A stretch of 56,295 nucleotides of DNA from a virus. Location: the IMG/VR virus record IMGVR_UViG_3300042308_000597, positions 1 to 56,295 of that record, one strand, 5' to 3'. Positions within the stretch are counted from its first letter, which is position 1. Every line of letters begins with the position of its first letter. The notes under the pieces were generated by a model that saw only the letters and a list, made by a program, of their open reading frames with translations, ran no database searches and was not told the DNA's origin. Shown here one piece after another: positions 39,484 to 47,093 of this stretch. A program made the translations under genes and the position numbers.

Positions 39484-40449
39484 TTAACCGTTTTCTATTT
39501 TTACTGATACATTTGCTGTTGCAGTGCCAAGTGTCCATTGAGGTCTTTGATAAACTCCAGCAGAGGTTGCAGGAAATTGGTGTCCAGTAACAGAAGATGT
39601 ATCTGGAACAATAACTACTTTACGTGAAGTTAATTTTTTAACAAAATATGGTTTACCGGCACTATCAGTTGCTTTAATCATCATTTCGCCAACTGCAGCA
39701 GGTGTGCCAACTGTTATTAGTTTTGCAATAATTGGTGTAGTAGTATCTGAGGTAACAACTTTATAACGATCGGTTGAAACTTGTTTAACAATGTCAGCTT
39801 GTTTAGAAGATGACGCAGTATATGCATACGCAATAATTGCAGACTCTGGATTAAATCCTGAACCTACTGTAGCAGTATTTGCAATTGGAGTAGTCATTAC
39901 CACGGTTCCTAATACAACAGATTGTGTTGCTGCTGCAGTTGGAGTTGTAGTTGTGTAACCTGAACCAGGTAATACTTTTACTGATTTAGCTTGGAAGGTA
40001 ATAGTAATTTCAGCGCCTGTGCCAGTTCCACCGACTGCGGCAACTTTAACACCAGGTAATGCTTCAAAACTACCACGACTTGCTCCAGTACCAGTAAAGT
40101 TAACTAAGCCAATTGGACCAGTTGCGCCACCGCCAGTGATGCTAGCTACAACTGCAACAGCTGTGCCGCCTGCAGTTGATAATGTAAGAGTGTCGCCAAC
40201 AGTATAACCTGTACCCGGAGTAGTAGTTGCACCGGTTGCTGCTTCTGAAGTAATAGTTGCAGTAGCAGCTGTACCTTTTACTAAATTAGGTGCACCAGTT
40301 AATGTTACTAACGGACGAGTAGTGTATGTACTAGCAGTAGTTACTGGAATACTTGCTACACTTTTACCGCCAATACCATCATCTGCAGTAGTGGATGCTG
40401 AACCGACATTACGGTTACCAAAATATCTTTTATTGAGTGGACGTCCCAT
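39484..40449 (-). CDS. Conserved virion-type protein beginning MGRPLNKRYFG
   Basis: 321 aa behind a strong AAAGGAGAAAACA site. The opening MGRPLNKRYFGNRNVG is one I associate with a protein family widespread in marine myophages near the capsid genes. The body is made of beta-rich Gly/Thr segments with TPGTGYTVGDTLTL and LPGSGYTTTTPT motifs, the same 'GSGY..tPt' motif that occurs in the giant fibres. The C-terminus has KKLTSRKVVIVPD and YQRPQWTLG. Most likely a structural component of head or neck; function is not established. It lies between two terminators and has a late-promoter-like box 79 bases upstream, so it may be expressed as a single cistron. Confidence 0.85.
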   Translation of the reverse strand: MGRPLNKRYFGNRNVGSASTTADDGIGGKSVASIPVTTASTYTTRPLVTLTGAPNLVKGTAATATITSEAATGATTTPGTGYTVGDTLTLSTAGGTAVAVVASITGGGATGPIGLVNFTGTGASRGSFEALPGVKVAAVGGTGTGAEITITFQAKSVKVLPGSGYTTTTPTAAATQSVVLGTVVMTTPIANTATVGSGFNPESAIIAYAYTASSSKQADIVKQVSTDRYKVVTSDTTTPIIAKLITVGTPAAVGEMMIKATDSAGKPYFVKKLTSRKVVIVPDTSSVTGHQFPATSAGVYQRPQWTLGTATANVSVKIENG

Positions 40450-40527
40450 TGTTTTCTCCTTTGACGTTTTAAGCCATACGCAGTGGGTACTGCATAAGTC
40501 TGTGTTTACAGCACTTGAATGACTAAG

Positions 40528-40535
40528 TATTTATC
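40528..40535 (-). promoter_or_regulatory. T4-type late promoter-like box (GATAAATA)
   Basis: GATAAATACTTA on the minus strand, one base from consensus, overlapping the stop codon of the 192-aa gene and 79 bases upstream of ATG 40449. Confidence 0.5.
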
Positions 40536-41109
40536 CGTAGGTGATACCTAACGCAATCTGATTTATTTGCGCTATATCACGATGTGGATATACTTGATTA
40601 CTGCGGAAACTAATTATGATTCCAAATGACGGATCGGAGACATTGGTACTAGTTAATCCAGTTGTTCCCCATAAATTAGTAGAACTACCGTATATATTAG
40701 AGTCGCCTATTATAGGAAGTAATGGACTATTATCACCTGTATACATATTACTTTGTACAGGATTAACTGGACTTGCCATGTTATCACCAATTGCTTCGCC
40801 ATTTAGCGTTAATTGCAATCGTAAATCTTCAATTCTTGAAAATCGATGCATTAGCAATGAAAATTCTATACCTACTACTGATTGCTCAGTGTCTAGAATA
40901 TTAAGTCCAGTACACCATAACTCGCTAGTATGACTGAGATATTTCTCCATCCACAACCCACTGATAGTATAAAGCGGTTGCTTAGTAACAGCATAGTTGT
41001 TATCATATATTGCGCCATTGTGATTCCATCCTATAATAGGTTGCATCAAATAATCGTCTGTAGGTGTAACTTCTTGAATTGTGGTAGGTGTATAGAATTG
41101 TGTTGTCAT
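40531..41109 (-). CDS. Virion-associated protein of unknown function downstream of gp23
   Basis: 192 aa starting at ATG 41109 (MTTQFYTPTTIQE). No Shine-Dalgarno sequence precedes the ATG; a late-promoter-like box ends only four bases upstream, so the mRNA may be leaderless, or the true start may be the in-frame ATG 63 bases downstream. Beta-rich with aromatic clusters (GWNHNGAIYDNN, YTISGLWMEKYLSH) and a C-terminal DIAQINQIALGITYG. No recognised domain. Position directly after the major capsid gene suggests a head or head-completion role. Confidence 0.75.
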   Translation of the reverse strand: MTTQFYTPTTIQEVTPTDDYLMQPIIGWNHNGAIYDNNYAVTKQPLYTISGLWMEKYLSHTSELWCTGLNILDTEQSVVGIEFSLLMHRFSRIEDLRLQLTLNGEAIGDNMASPVNPVQSNMYTGDNSPLLPIIGDSNIYGSSTNLWGTTGLTSTNVSDPSFGIIISFRSNQVYPHRDIAQINQIALGITYG

Positions 41110-41113
41110 GATG

Positions 41114-41121
41114 TATTTATC
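41114..41121 (-). promoter_or_regulatory. Late promoter-like box placed against a start codon
   Basis: GATAAATA on the minus strand, four bases before ATG 41109 and directly after the gp23 terminator. With T4 geometry transcription would begin within a base or so of the ATG. Confidence 0.5.
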
Positions 41122-41123
41122 AT

Positions 41124-41149
41124 AAAAAAAGGCTCCAAAGAGCCTTTTT
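41124..41149 (-). terminator. Strong intrinsic terminator after major capsid gene
   Basis: A 10-bp stem AAAAAGGCTC/GAGCCTTTTT with a 4-base loop and a T-rich tail on the minus strand, 25 bases after the gp23 stop. The A and T runs on both sides could make it work in both directions. Confidence 0.92.
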
Positions 41150-41173
41150 AATATAATTAAACCTAAGTTTAAA

Positions 41174-42346
41174 TTAGCTAAATCTTACGTTAGCGTTAGA
41201 AATACCAACACGACCTAAATAGTCAGCAGCGTTACCCAAAGATGACGCAGTGTTAGAAAGTTCAACATAACCATAACGTGTCATGAACGATACAACTGGT
41301 TCAAATGTTGATGGATCTAAAACAACACCTGAAGACATCAAAGGAATGTAAGGGCAATAAAACGCAGGAGCGTCTGATTCTGAACCACCTTTGTAACCAA
41401 TTAAGATAGATGTGTTATCAGTTGCATAACTGTTAACATATACTTTCAATGAATTGTTTAATGTACCAACAAATTTAGTGTTAGTAGGAGCTTCAAAAGT
41501 ACCTTCAGTAGTACGAGCAAAAGCTGAAGTAGTAGCTGATTGTAAAATTGTTAAAGCAAATGGAGATACAACAGCATAGTTGCCAGCGCCACGACGTGTA
41601 CGTTGTGCAATTAAGTTACTTACACGGTTGATTTGAACAGCTAATGCAGCATGTTCGTCACCTACGAAAGTAGCAGTACCTGATACTGCAGATTGGTCAT
41701 ATCTTTCAACATCTGAACCAGCCAATGTTAACAATGAAGCGATAATTTCTTGATCAATCTCAGCAGTAATTTCTTGAGCTAATGCAGCCATAATTTCTGC
41801 TTCAACGTCAATACCTTGTTGTGCTTGAGCGTCTTGAGCAGCTTCAAATGTCCAGCGAGCTGATAACTTACGAGTTTTTGCTTCAACTGTTTGTTTCAAG
41901 ATTTGAATGCTCATTTTTTTGCCTGCTTGTCCTTCTAAAGTTGCAGTTGATGCAGCTTTCGCTGTAGCTGATTCATTACCTGAATAGCTTTCTGCAATTT
42001 TGAATGGGCTTAATGCTTCTTCGCCTGCTAATACACCAGCACCTGTGCTAGAATCTGCATAACGAACACGCAATGTATGGATTTGACCAACTGGGCCAGT
42101 CATCGGTTGTACACCTACCAATTCGTTAGCAATAACAGTTGGCATAACACGACGAATTACTGGTAAAATCACACGGTTTAAAGTTGAGATGTTTCCAGCT
42201 GATGTAGCACCAGCAGTAGGAGATTCTATCAAATACCTACGTGTATTTTCAAGTGTTACGCCCATTACTGATTTTTTTGTACCTGTCAAGCCTTCTAAAA
42301 GTGCTTGCTTTGTTTCTGCCCAACGGCCATTAAGTAGTTCTGACAT
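41174..42346 (-). CDS. 23: Major capsid protein (T4 gp23-like)
   Basis: 390 aa starting at ATG 42346 behind TAGGAGAATTTAA. The N-terminal propeptide (about 41 residues) ends in YLIE41-S42, a good (L/I)-x-E site for gp21-type prohead protease. The mature part contains RRVMPTVIANELVGVQPMTGP, AKTRKLSARWTFEAAQDAQ and QEIIASLLTLAG, the typical HK97-fold gp23 pattern, and a C-terminal YVELSNTASSLGNAADYLGR. Shorter than T4 gp23 (521 aa), as in aquatic relatives. It forms the hexamers of the head shell. Gene order scaffold-capsid and the strong terminator directly downstream support the call. No separate vertex protein gp24 is visible in the window. Confidence 0.97.
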   Translation of the reverse strand: MSELLNGRWAETKQALLEGLTGTKKSVMGVTLENTRRYLIESPTAGATSAGNISTLNRVILPVIRRVMPTVIANELVGVQPMTGPVGQIHTLRVRYADSSTGAGVLAGEEALSPFKIAESYSGNESATAKAASTATLEGQAGKKMSIQILKQTVEAKTRKLSARWTFEAAQDAQAQQGIDVEAEIMAALAQEITAEIDQEIIASLLTLAGSDVERYDQSAVSGTATFVGDEHAALAVQINRVSNLIAQRTRRGAGNYAVVSPFALTILQSATTSAFARTTEGTFEAPTNTKFVGTLNNSLKVYVNSYATDNTSILIGYKGGSESDAPAFYCPYIPLMSSGVVLDPSTFEPVVSFMTRYGYVELSNTASSLGNAADYLGRVGISNANVRFS

Positions 42347-42364
42347 TTAAATTCTCCTAAATTT

Positions 42365-43459
42365 TTATAGACCAGCGAGGCGGCGGATATCAATAATGTT
42401 TGATTCATCTTCGCTGCTACGGGTGGTTGTGGAAACAGCTTTGTTTCCTGTTATTTCTTTAGCTTCTACAAGAGCTTGTCTTTTTTGTGGTGCTTGTTTA
42501 CCAGAAATTACTGCCGGTAAGTATTTTTCAAAGCTTTCGTTAAGTTTTGAAGTTTTCACACTCGTCATCAATTCGCCCATAATAGAGCGTTGTTCAGCGT
42601 TTAGAGGAGCCAACAATTCGCTCATAATTGCTTTTCTTTCTTGCGACTCTTTCAACGCAACGATTTCTGCTTGTTTGCTTTCTAATATTTTTTCAGCTTT
42701 GACAACTGCATGTGCAGCCTCATTGATGGCCAAATCTTTCATGTCTATGACTTTGAGCAATTTTGCAGTTTCGGATTTTTCATTCAAGTAACTCGCTTGA
42801 TATTCAACAGCAAATGCTTCAAATAATTTGCGACCAAAATCTGTACGACGAGCTGATTCAATATCTTCTTTTAATGCAGTAATTTCAGCGTTTAAGGTAG
42901 TACCTACAACACTTTCAACCATTGCAGCTGCACGTTGTACAAACTGTTGTTTTACTCGTTTGATTTCTTGACGACCTTCACGAATCAGACGAACTTTTGA
43001 TTCGGCTACGTCTTTTTTATCTTTGTAGAACTCTGCAATTTCTTGTGCAAGAGCTTCTACTACGAAGTGTTCTAATGTACCAAATTTATTAGCCATTGTC
43101 ATTTGATCTTCGTGTAATTCTTTAACTTCTTGTGCTAACTGACGTGTAACAAAAGTGTTAACGGTTTTTGCGCTTTCGGTCATTTTTCTAGCAAATTTAA
43201 TTTTCATTTCTGCTAGTTGTTTACGATCGTCAACGAATTCACTAAGTTCACTTTGAAGTTGCTCAGAAATCATACGATCAACTGCTTCAACCATTGTGCT
43301 CTTATCATGCTCGTATTTACGAGCGAATTCTTCGCGGAGTTGTTGAGAAACTAATTCACGGTTTTCAACAATACGTTGATCCCATGCTTGTTCAATAGAC
43401 TCTTTGATCTCTGCCGAAACCACATTGTTTTCAAATAAAGTTTTTAGTGCGTCCAACAT
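42365..43459 (-). CDS. 22: Prohead scaffold/core protein (T4 gp22-like)
   Basis: 364 aa starting at ATG 43459 behind AAAGGAGAATCACAT. Almost wholly alpha-helical and charged; long heptad-rich stretches from about residue 15 to 260 indicate coiled coil (for example QLREEFARKYEHD, EVKELHEDQMTMANK). The end (NIIDIRRLAGL) and the position directly upstream of gp23 match the T4 scaffold gp22, which forms the prohead core and is degraded by gp21. Longer than T4 gp22 (269 aa). Confidence 0.93.
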   Translation of the reverse strand: MLDALKTLFENNVVSAEIKESIEQAWDQRIVENRELVSQQLREEFARKYEHDKSTMVEAVDRMISEQLQSELSEFVDDRKQLAEMKIKFARKMTESAKTVNTFVTRQLAQEVKELHEDQMTMANKFGTLEHFVVEALAQEIAEFYKDKKDVAESKVRLIREGRQEIKRVKQQFVQRAAAMVESVVGTTLNAEITALKEDIESARRTDFGRKLFEAFAVEYQASYLNEKSETAKLLKVIDMKDLAINEAAHAVVKAEKILESKQAEIVALKESQERKAIMSELLAPLNAEQRSIMGELMTSVKTSKLNESFEKYLPAVISGKQAPQKRQALVEAKEITGNKAVSTTTRSSEDESNIIDIRRLAGL

Positions 43460-43475
43460 ATGTGATTCTCCTTTA

Positions 43476-44102
43476 CTATTGGAGTTTGCTTATTATATTC
43501 AATAAGCTCTCTTTGAGGTATTTTTGTGCTTTTGGATCTCCTCTAACTTCTTCCGCTATGCGAAAGGATTTAAGGCCACCTTGTGTATTCATTAGGTGTT
43601 CGTAAATAGGCGTAGGGTAAGCTCCTGGAGCACTTGGTTGAGCTACCATATCAACTGTGATAATCTCAAAATCTGAAACTTCACCGGATCCGCTATCGCT
43701 AACGTTACCAGATCCGCGTGAACTAACGCCAAGTTTCACTCCGCTTTCTAACATTGTTTTGATTAATTGTCCCATTGGTGTTGGTAAAATTTTAAGTTTA
43801 CCGTAACCATTTGGGCCTTCCATCCACATGTTAGTTATCATATGCGAAACTCGGTCTAAGTTTATTTTTAGATCATCTGGATGATCTACTTCTCCGAGCA
43901 CAGAATAACCGTTTTGAATTTGATCGTTGAGGGTTTTAACAGCCTTGCTAATCTCGCTCACAGGATACACACGTTGATTTGCGTTGCGGATGCCACCTTG
44001 TATACAAATACCGCTCATATACAAGTTCTTTCCTTCCTTGTCGTCGGATTCAACGATCATTTGTGCTTCGTTGAAGCTAAGGTTTTCTCGGAGATGTAAC
44101 AT
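43476..44102 (-). CDS. 21: Prohead core protease (T4 gp21-like serine protease)
   Basis: 208 aa, close to T4 gp21 (212 aa). The catalytic histidine is H74 in GEVDHPD and the nucleophile lies in GVSSRGSG (S127/S128); VSDFEIITVDMVAQPSAPGA follows as in this family. The enzyme cleaves scaffold, gp23 and internal proteins after (L/I)-x-E during head maturation. It starts at ATG 44102, three bases after the stop of the gp67-like gene, with only a weak AGGCAG ribosome site, so translation may be coupled. Confidence 0.96.
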   Translation of the reverse strand: MLHLRENLSFNEAQMIVESDDKEGKNLYMSGICIQGGIRNANQRVYPVSEISKAVKTLNDQIQNGYSVLGEVDHPDDLKINLDRVSHMITNMWMEGPNGYGKLKILPTPMGQLIKTMLESGVKLGVSSRGSGNVSDSGSGEVSDFEIITVDMVAQPSAPGAYPTPIYEHLMNTQGGLKSFRIAEEVRGDPKAQKYLKESLLNIISKLQ

Positions 44103-44105
44103 AAA

Positions 44106-44957
44106 TTATTTTCTGCCTGGAATCAAACTTTTTGTGTTTGGAGCTGATTCGCGGTTACCTTTTTTCTCTGCACCGTGACCTGGTTGTTGGCTTTTGAATG
44201 CTTTTTTACCAGCGTTACTATCTTTACGATTATGTACTTGCATACCTTTAGTTAAGTCTTGGGTAGCTGGGTTTAACAAACCGCCTTTTGTACCTTCACC
44301 AGATGCTTCTTTTGCAAATACAGGTGCTGTTCCACCCATGTCATTGTATTTTGGTTTATTAAAAATACTTTTATTGTTTAAGCCGTTGTCACCGTGTTTA
44401 GGTAATGCAACTTTGTTTACGTATTCAAACATGCTTTGGAATTCATTTTCTTCTTCGCCAGCGCCAAATTCATCGCCGCCCATCATGTCGCCGCCAAATT
44501 CATCGCCGCCTAATTCATCATCAGCACCAAACATGTCATCATGTTCTGGTTCATCTTCTTCGCCAGCTAATAATTGTTCAAATTCTGATTTTAATTCGTC
44601 TAATGCATCTTCAAGATCCATAACGCGATCTTCTAAACCTTCGTCGCCTTCTTCATCACCAAATTCGTCATCACCAAATTCATCGTCTTCGCCTTCTTCG
44701 TCGTCAGCACCAAACATGTCATCGTCTTCGCCTTCTTCGTCGTCAGCACCAAACATGTCATCGTCTTCGCCTTCTTCGTCGTCAGCACTAAATGCGTCAT
44801 CTTCAGAATCATCTTCTTCAAATTCTTCTGCTAATAATTTTTCGTAAATCTCACGCGATTTACCTACTACGATATTGTGAAAAATATCTTTCGCTGCTTC
44901 GTGATCTTCATTGATCAATGCCTCAAGCATGGCTTCAAATTTTGTACGGTCAGTCAT
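44106..44957 (-). CDS. 67: Acidic prohead core protein (gp67-like)
   Basis: 283 aa starting at ATG 44957 behind CAGGAGATTAAC. N-terminal helix (KFEAMLEALINEDHEAAKDI) followed by a strongly acidic region (residues about 45-170) made of E, D, F, G and M, including a 13-residue unit EEGEDDDMFGADD in tandem. A helical stretch (LEDRVMDLEDALDELKSEFE) and a basic C-terminus ending KSLIPGRK complete it. T4 gp67 is a small acidic core protein at the same locus; the aquatic homologues are longer. The gene symbol rests on gene order and composition and is less certain than gp20-23. Confidence 0.8.
   Translation of the reverse strand: MTDRTKFEAMLEALINEDHEAAKDIFHNIVVGKSREIYEKLLAEEFEEDDSEDDAFSADDEEGEDDDMFGADDEEGEDDDMFGADDEEGEDDEFGDDEFGDEEGDEGLEDRVMDLEDALDELKSEFEQLLAGEEDEPEHDDMFGADDELGGDEFGGDMMGGDEFGAGEEENEFQSMFEYVNKVALPKHGDNGLNNKSIFNKPKYNDMGGTAPVFAKEASGEGTKGGLLNPATQDLTKGMQVHNRKDSNAGKKAFKSQQPGHGAEKKGNRESAPNTKSLIPGRK
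44682..44798. repeat. 39-nt tandem repeat, three copies
   Basis: The unit starting atcgtcttcgccttcttcgt lies at 44682, 44721 and 44760. The first two are identical and the third differs at a few positions. It encodes the 13-residue acidic repeat of the prohead core protein. Confidence 0.95.
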
Positions 44958-44975
44958 GTTAATCTCCTGTGATAA

Positions 44976-44983
44976 TTTTTATA
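44976..44983 (-). promoter_or_regulatory. Possible late promoter box (TATAAAAA)
   Basis: One base from TATAAATA, 19 bases before ATG 44957. Weaker than the perfect box at 45067-45074, which could serve the same genes. Confidence 0.3.
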
Positions 44984-44995
44984 CAAGGCTGTCTT

Positions 44996-45030
44996 ATATT
45001 TACACTACTTATAAAAAAGAATGTAAATAT
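44996..45030. repeat. 9-bp perfect inverted repeat in the gp67-like leader
   Basis: atatttaca (44996-45004) and tgtaaatat (45022-45030) are exact inverse copies around a 17-base spacer. They would fall in the leader of the transcript from the 45067-45074 promoter. Could be a regulatory hairpin or a protein site; no tail of T follows. Confidence 0.6.
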
Positions 45031-45066
45031 GGGGTCAAACCGGTGGTTTTTTTAATATTTTAGAAT

Positions 45067-45074
45067 TATTTATA
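45067..45074 (-). promoter_or_regulatory. T4-type late promoter, perfect TATAAATA
   Basis: Exact consensus on the minus strand, overlapping the stop codon of the small 78-aa gene and 110 bases upstream of the gp67-like gene. It likely drives gp67-like, gp21, gp22 and gp23. Confidence 0.75.
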
Positions 45075-45306
45075 CTGCAGGTGGTGGAGTTGAATACATT
45101 GCGTTAACGAATGATAATTCAACTTCTTGTTCTAAAATATGAGCTTCACTGCTCTTACGTAATTCATTAATTTGCCTAAGAGATAAACGTGTTTTGCGTG
45201 TATCTGAACGCTGCATTACCGATTTATCATTATCAGGATTGTACCGCATATCACTAGCAACATGGCGTGTGTTAGGGTCAATATAAAAAAGTTCTCTAAG
45301 TATCAT
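45070..45306 (-). CDS. Small conserved protein between portal and prohead core genes
   Basis: 78 aa from ATG 45306 (MILRELFYIDPNTRH). An alternative GTG at 45321 would add five residues and overlap the portal stop as GTGA, a classic coupling arrangement. Neither start has a clear Shine-Dalgarno site. Basic and helical, with DTRKTRLSLRQINELRK in the middle and a proline-rich end (STPPPAV). T4 has gp67 and gp68 in this position; this one could be a gp68 counterpart, but I cannot show similarity and leave it unnamed. Confidence 0.75.
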   Translation of the reverse strand: MILRELFYIDPNTRHVASDMRYNPDNDKSVMQRSDTRKTRLSLRQINELRKSSEAHILEQEVELSFVNAMYSTPPPAV

Positions 45307-45311
45307 ATATC

Positions 45312-45319
45312 TATTTATC
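45312..45319 (-). promoter_or_regulatory. Late promoter-like box next to ATG 45306
   Basis: GATAAATA on the minus strand, five bases before ATG 45306. In T4 geometry the A of the ATG would be the +1 base. It may be chance in AT-rich DNA. Confidence 0.35.
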
Positions 45320-47069
45320 ACATTGATGGCGGCATACCGCCTGCAGGTGCGCCAGCTGGGGGCATACCAGCTCCCATGCCACCCATTGATGGATCCATGC
45401 CCATGCCCATATCAGCCGGTGCAGCTAAATTACCTGCTGCGCCTAAATCGCCTTCCATACCTGCAGCAGATAAGCCTGCACTACGTAGTTCACCAGCTGC
45501 ATCTGTATGAGTAGGTTGCCCTTTACCTTGTTCTTCACCCCATAATCTTTCGTTTTCTGCCATTTCATCTTCGTTTAACCCTAAAAATCGTTTAAGGGCA
45601 AAGCGTTTACTCATGTAAGGAACTGCTTGTATGGTGTTAAATGTATTAATTCTTTCCGAATCTAATCCTGCTTGACGGGCACTTGCAAAGTTCATTGGCG
45701 GATTAAATGCTAATTCAAATAAGTTTGCATCAATATTCATACCTCTTGAGTACATATACATTTTAAATTCGTTCGTAAATGCTTCTGTAATTAAACTTTG
45801 CAATCTTTCACAGTATTTGTTAAATCTTAGCTCTTGAATGTATGCTGTACCTACGCGTCCGTCGTTAAAACTTGCTTGAGAATCATCAGCACCTGTTGGT
45901 AAGTAGCTACTTGGAATTCGTAAACCACGGAATAACTTGTTTGTAAAGAATTTTAAGTCATCAATTTCACCTAAATTAGTACCACCCGGTAATGTATCAA
46001 CTTTAGAACCACGTCCTTCTGCAGTTTGCGGAAAGAAATAGTCTTCATTTATGCTTAAAGGGTTGTATGCACTATCAATTACGTTCTGTCCACCGCCACT
46101 TTGACTAGGAATTCTACGTTGATGTATCTCATTTTTAACTCTTTCTACAAAAGCCATAGCTAAATGACTAGGCATATTACCTACGTCAATATGAAATACA
46201 CGTCTTTCTGGAGCTCTTTGTATACGATAAATCAAAATAGCGTCTTCTAACAGCTCTTTTTGCTTATAAACTTTGAAAATGTTCTCTAATAAGCTGTTAC
46301 CAAATGGGAAATTGTTATCTAAACCTTCAGATAGTGACAAATGAACCACATGTTCTGCATTGATTGCATATTCTGTTTCAGCTAAACCAAATTTAGAACC
46401 ACCACTTGAGCTAGGATAAGGACCAGATGACCCACGTTGAGCACCAGGCGAACCCATAAAACCTGCACCAGATGTCATTCCGCCGCCTGCTTGTCTAGGA
46501 TTAATGTTAGGTGTAATCTGTGTAACTACTAAATTTTCAAAGTTAGGAGCAAGATCTTTAATAATATACTGTTCTGGTTTCTTTCCATCACTCTCGTTTG
46601 CAATAATTTTAACAATTTTGCTGTTATCAATCCAATTCCATTTCTGTGTTTCTGGATCTCTAATAAAGAAAGCGTCACCATATTTGAATACATTACGTAC
46701 TATACGAAATATTTTAGTATCAAACTGTTGTAATTTATTCCACTGCTGCAGATATTCACCTAAGATTCTAATTTCCGAATTAGTACCTTTACTGTTCCAT
46801 CGAACCGTAAATGGACTTTTACCATCTTTTAGCTTCTGTGTACAAAATTCAGCAAGAATATCAAGTGCTGCGTTAATTTCTGGATCACTATCCATAACTT
46901 CGTATTGTTGATACCGTTCAACTCTATTAGGACTACCTGTATATACATCAGGTAAGTAGCTAGAATAATTGGTTCTAGCAGGACCGGCTTTAGAATTTTG
47001 ATTAAATCCTGCAGATCTAGTGGTATCGTAATCAGTTTCAATTGGTGAAAAGTGTTTTCGCCACGACAT
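45318..47069 (-). CDS. 20: Portal vertex protein (T4 gp20-like)
   Basis: 583 aa starting at ATG 47069 behind AAGGAATTATTAT; T4 gp20 is 524 aa. Characteristic stretches are YEVMDSDPEINAALDILAEF near residue 60, ERRVFHIDVGNMPSHLA in the middle, GTNLGEIDDLKFFTNKL and RLQSLITEAFTNEF. The dodecameric portal nucleates prohead assembly and is the DNA channel. Two extras are unusual: a Gly/Ser-rich insert (residues about 200-225) and a Met/Gly/Pro/Ala-rich tail of about 50 residues (GMGMDPSMGGMGAGMPPAG). Followed immediately by the small conserved gene. Confidence 0.97.
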   Translation of the reverse strand: MSWRKHFSPIETDYDTTRSAGFNQNSKAGPARTNYSSYLPDVYTGSPNRVERYQQYEVMDSDPEINAALDILAEFCTQKLKDGKSPFTVRWNSKGTNSEIRILGEYLQQWNKLQQFDTKIFRIVRNVFKYGDAFFIRDPETQKWNWIDNSKIVKIIANESDGKKPEQYIIKDLAPNFENLVVTQITPNINPRQAGGGMTSGAGFMGSPGAQRGSSGPYPSSSGGSKFGLAETEYAINAEHVVHLSLSEGLDNNFPFGNSLLENIFKVYKQKELLEDAILIYRIQRAPERRVFHIDVGNMPSHLAMAFVERVKNEIHQRRIPSQSGGGQNVIDSAYNPLSINEDYFFPQTAEGRGSKVDTLPGGTNLGEIDDLKFFTNKLFRGLRIPSSYLPTGADDSQASFNDGRVGTAYIQELRFNKYCERLQSLITEAFTNEFKMYMYSRGMNIDANLFELAFNPPMNFASARQAGLDSERINTFNTIQAVPYMSKRFALKRFLGLNEDEMAENERLWGEEQGKGQPTHTDAAGELRSAGLSAAGMEGDLGAAGNLAAPADMGMGMDPSMGGMGAGMPPAGAPAGGMPPSM

Positions 47070-47093
47070 ATAATAATTCCTTTTTGGTTCTAT

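Noticed and set aside
44194-44847. Plus-strand 217-aa Ser/Pro-rich ORF opposite the acidic core protein
   Set aside because: It is the complement of GAA/GAT-rich codons; the minus frame has a ribosome site and belongs in the head gene order.
45031-45051. Short stem AAACC/GGTTT after the 78-aa gene as a terminator
   Set aside because: Only five pairs and no T run on the minus strand; the T run is on the plus side where no gene ends.
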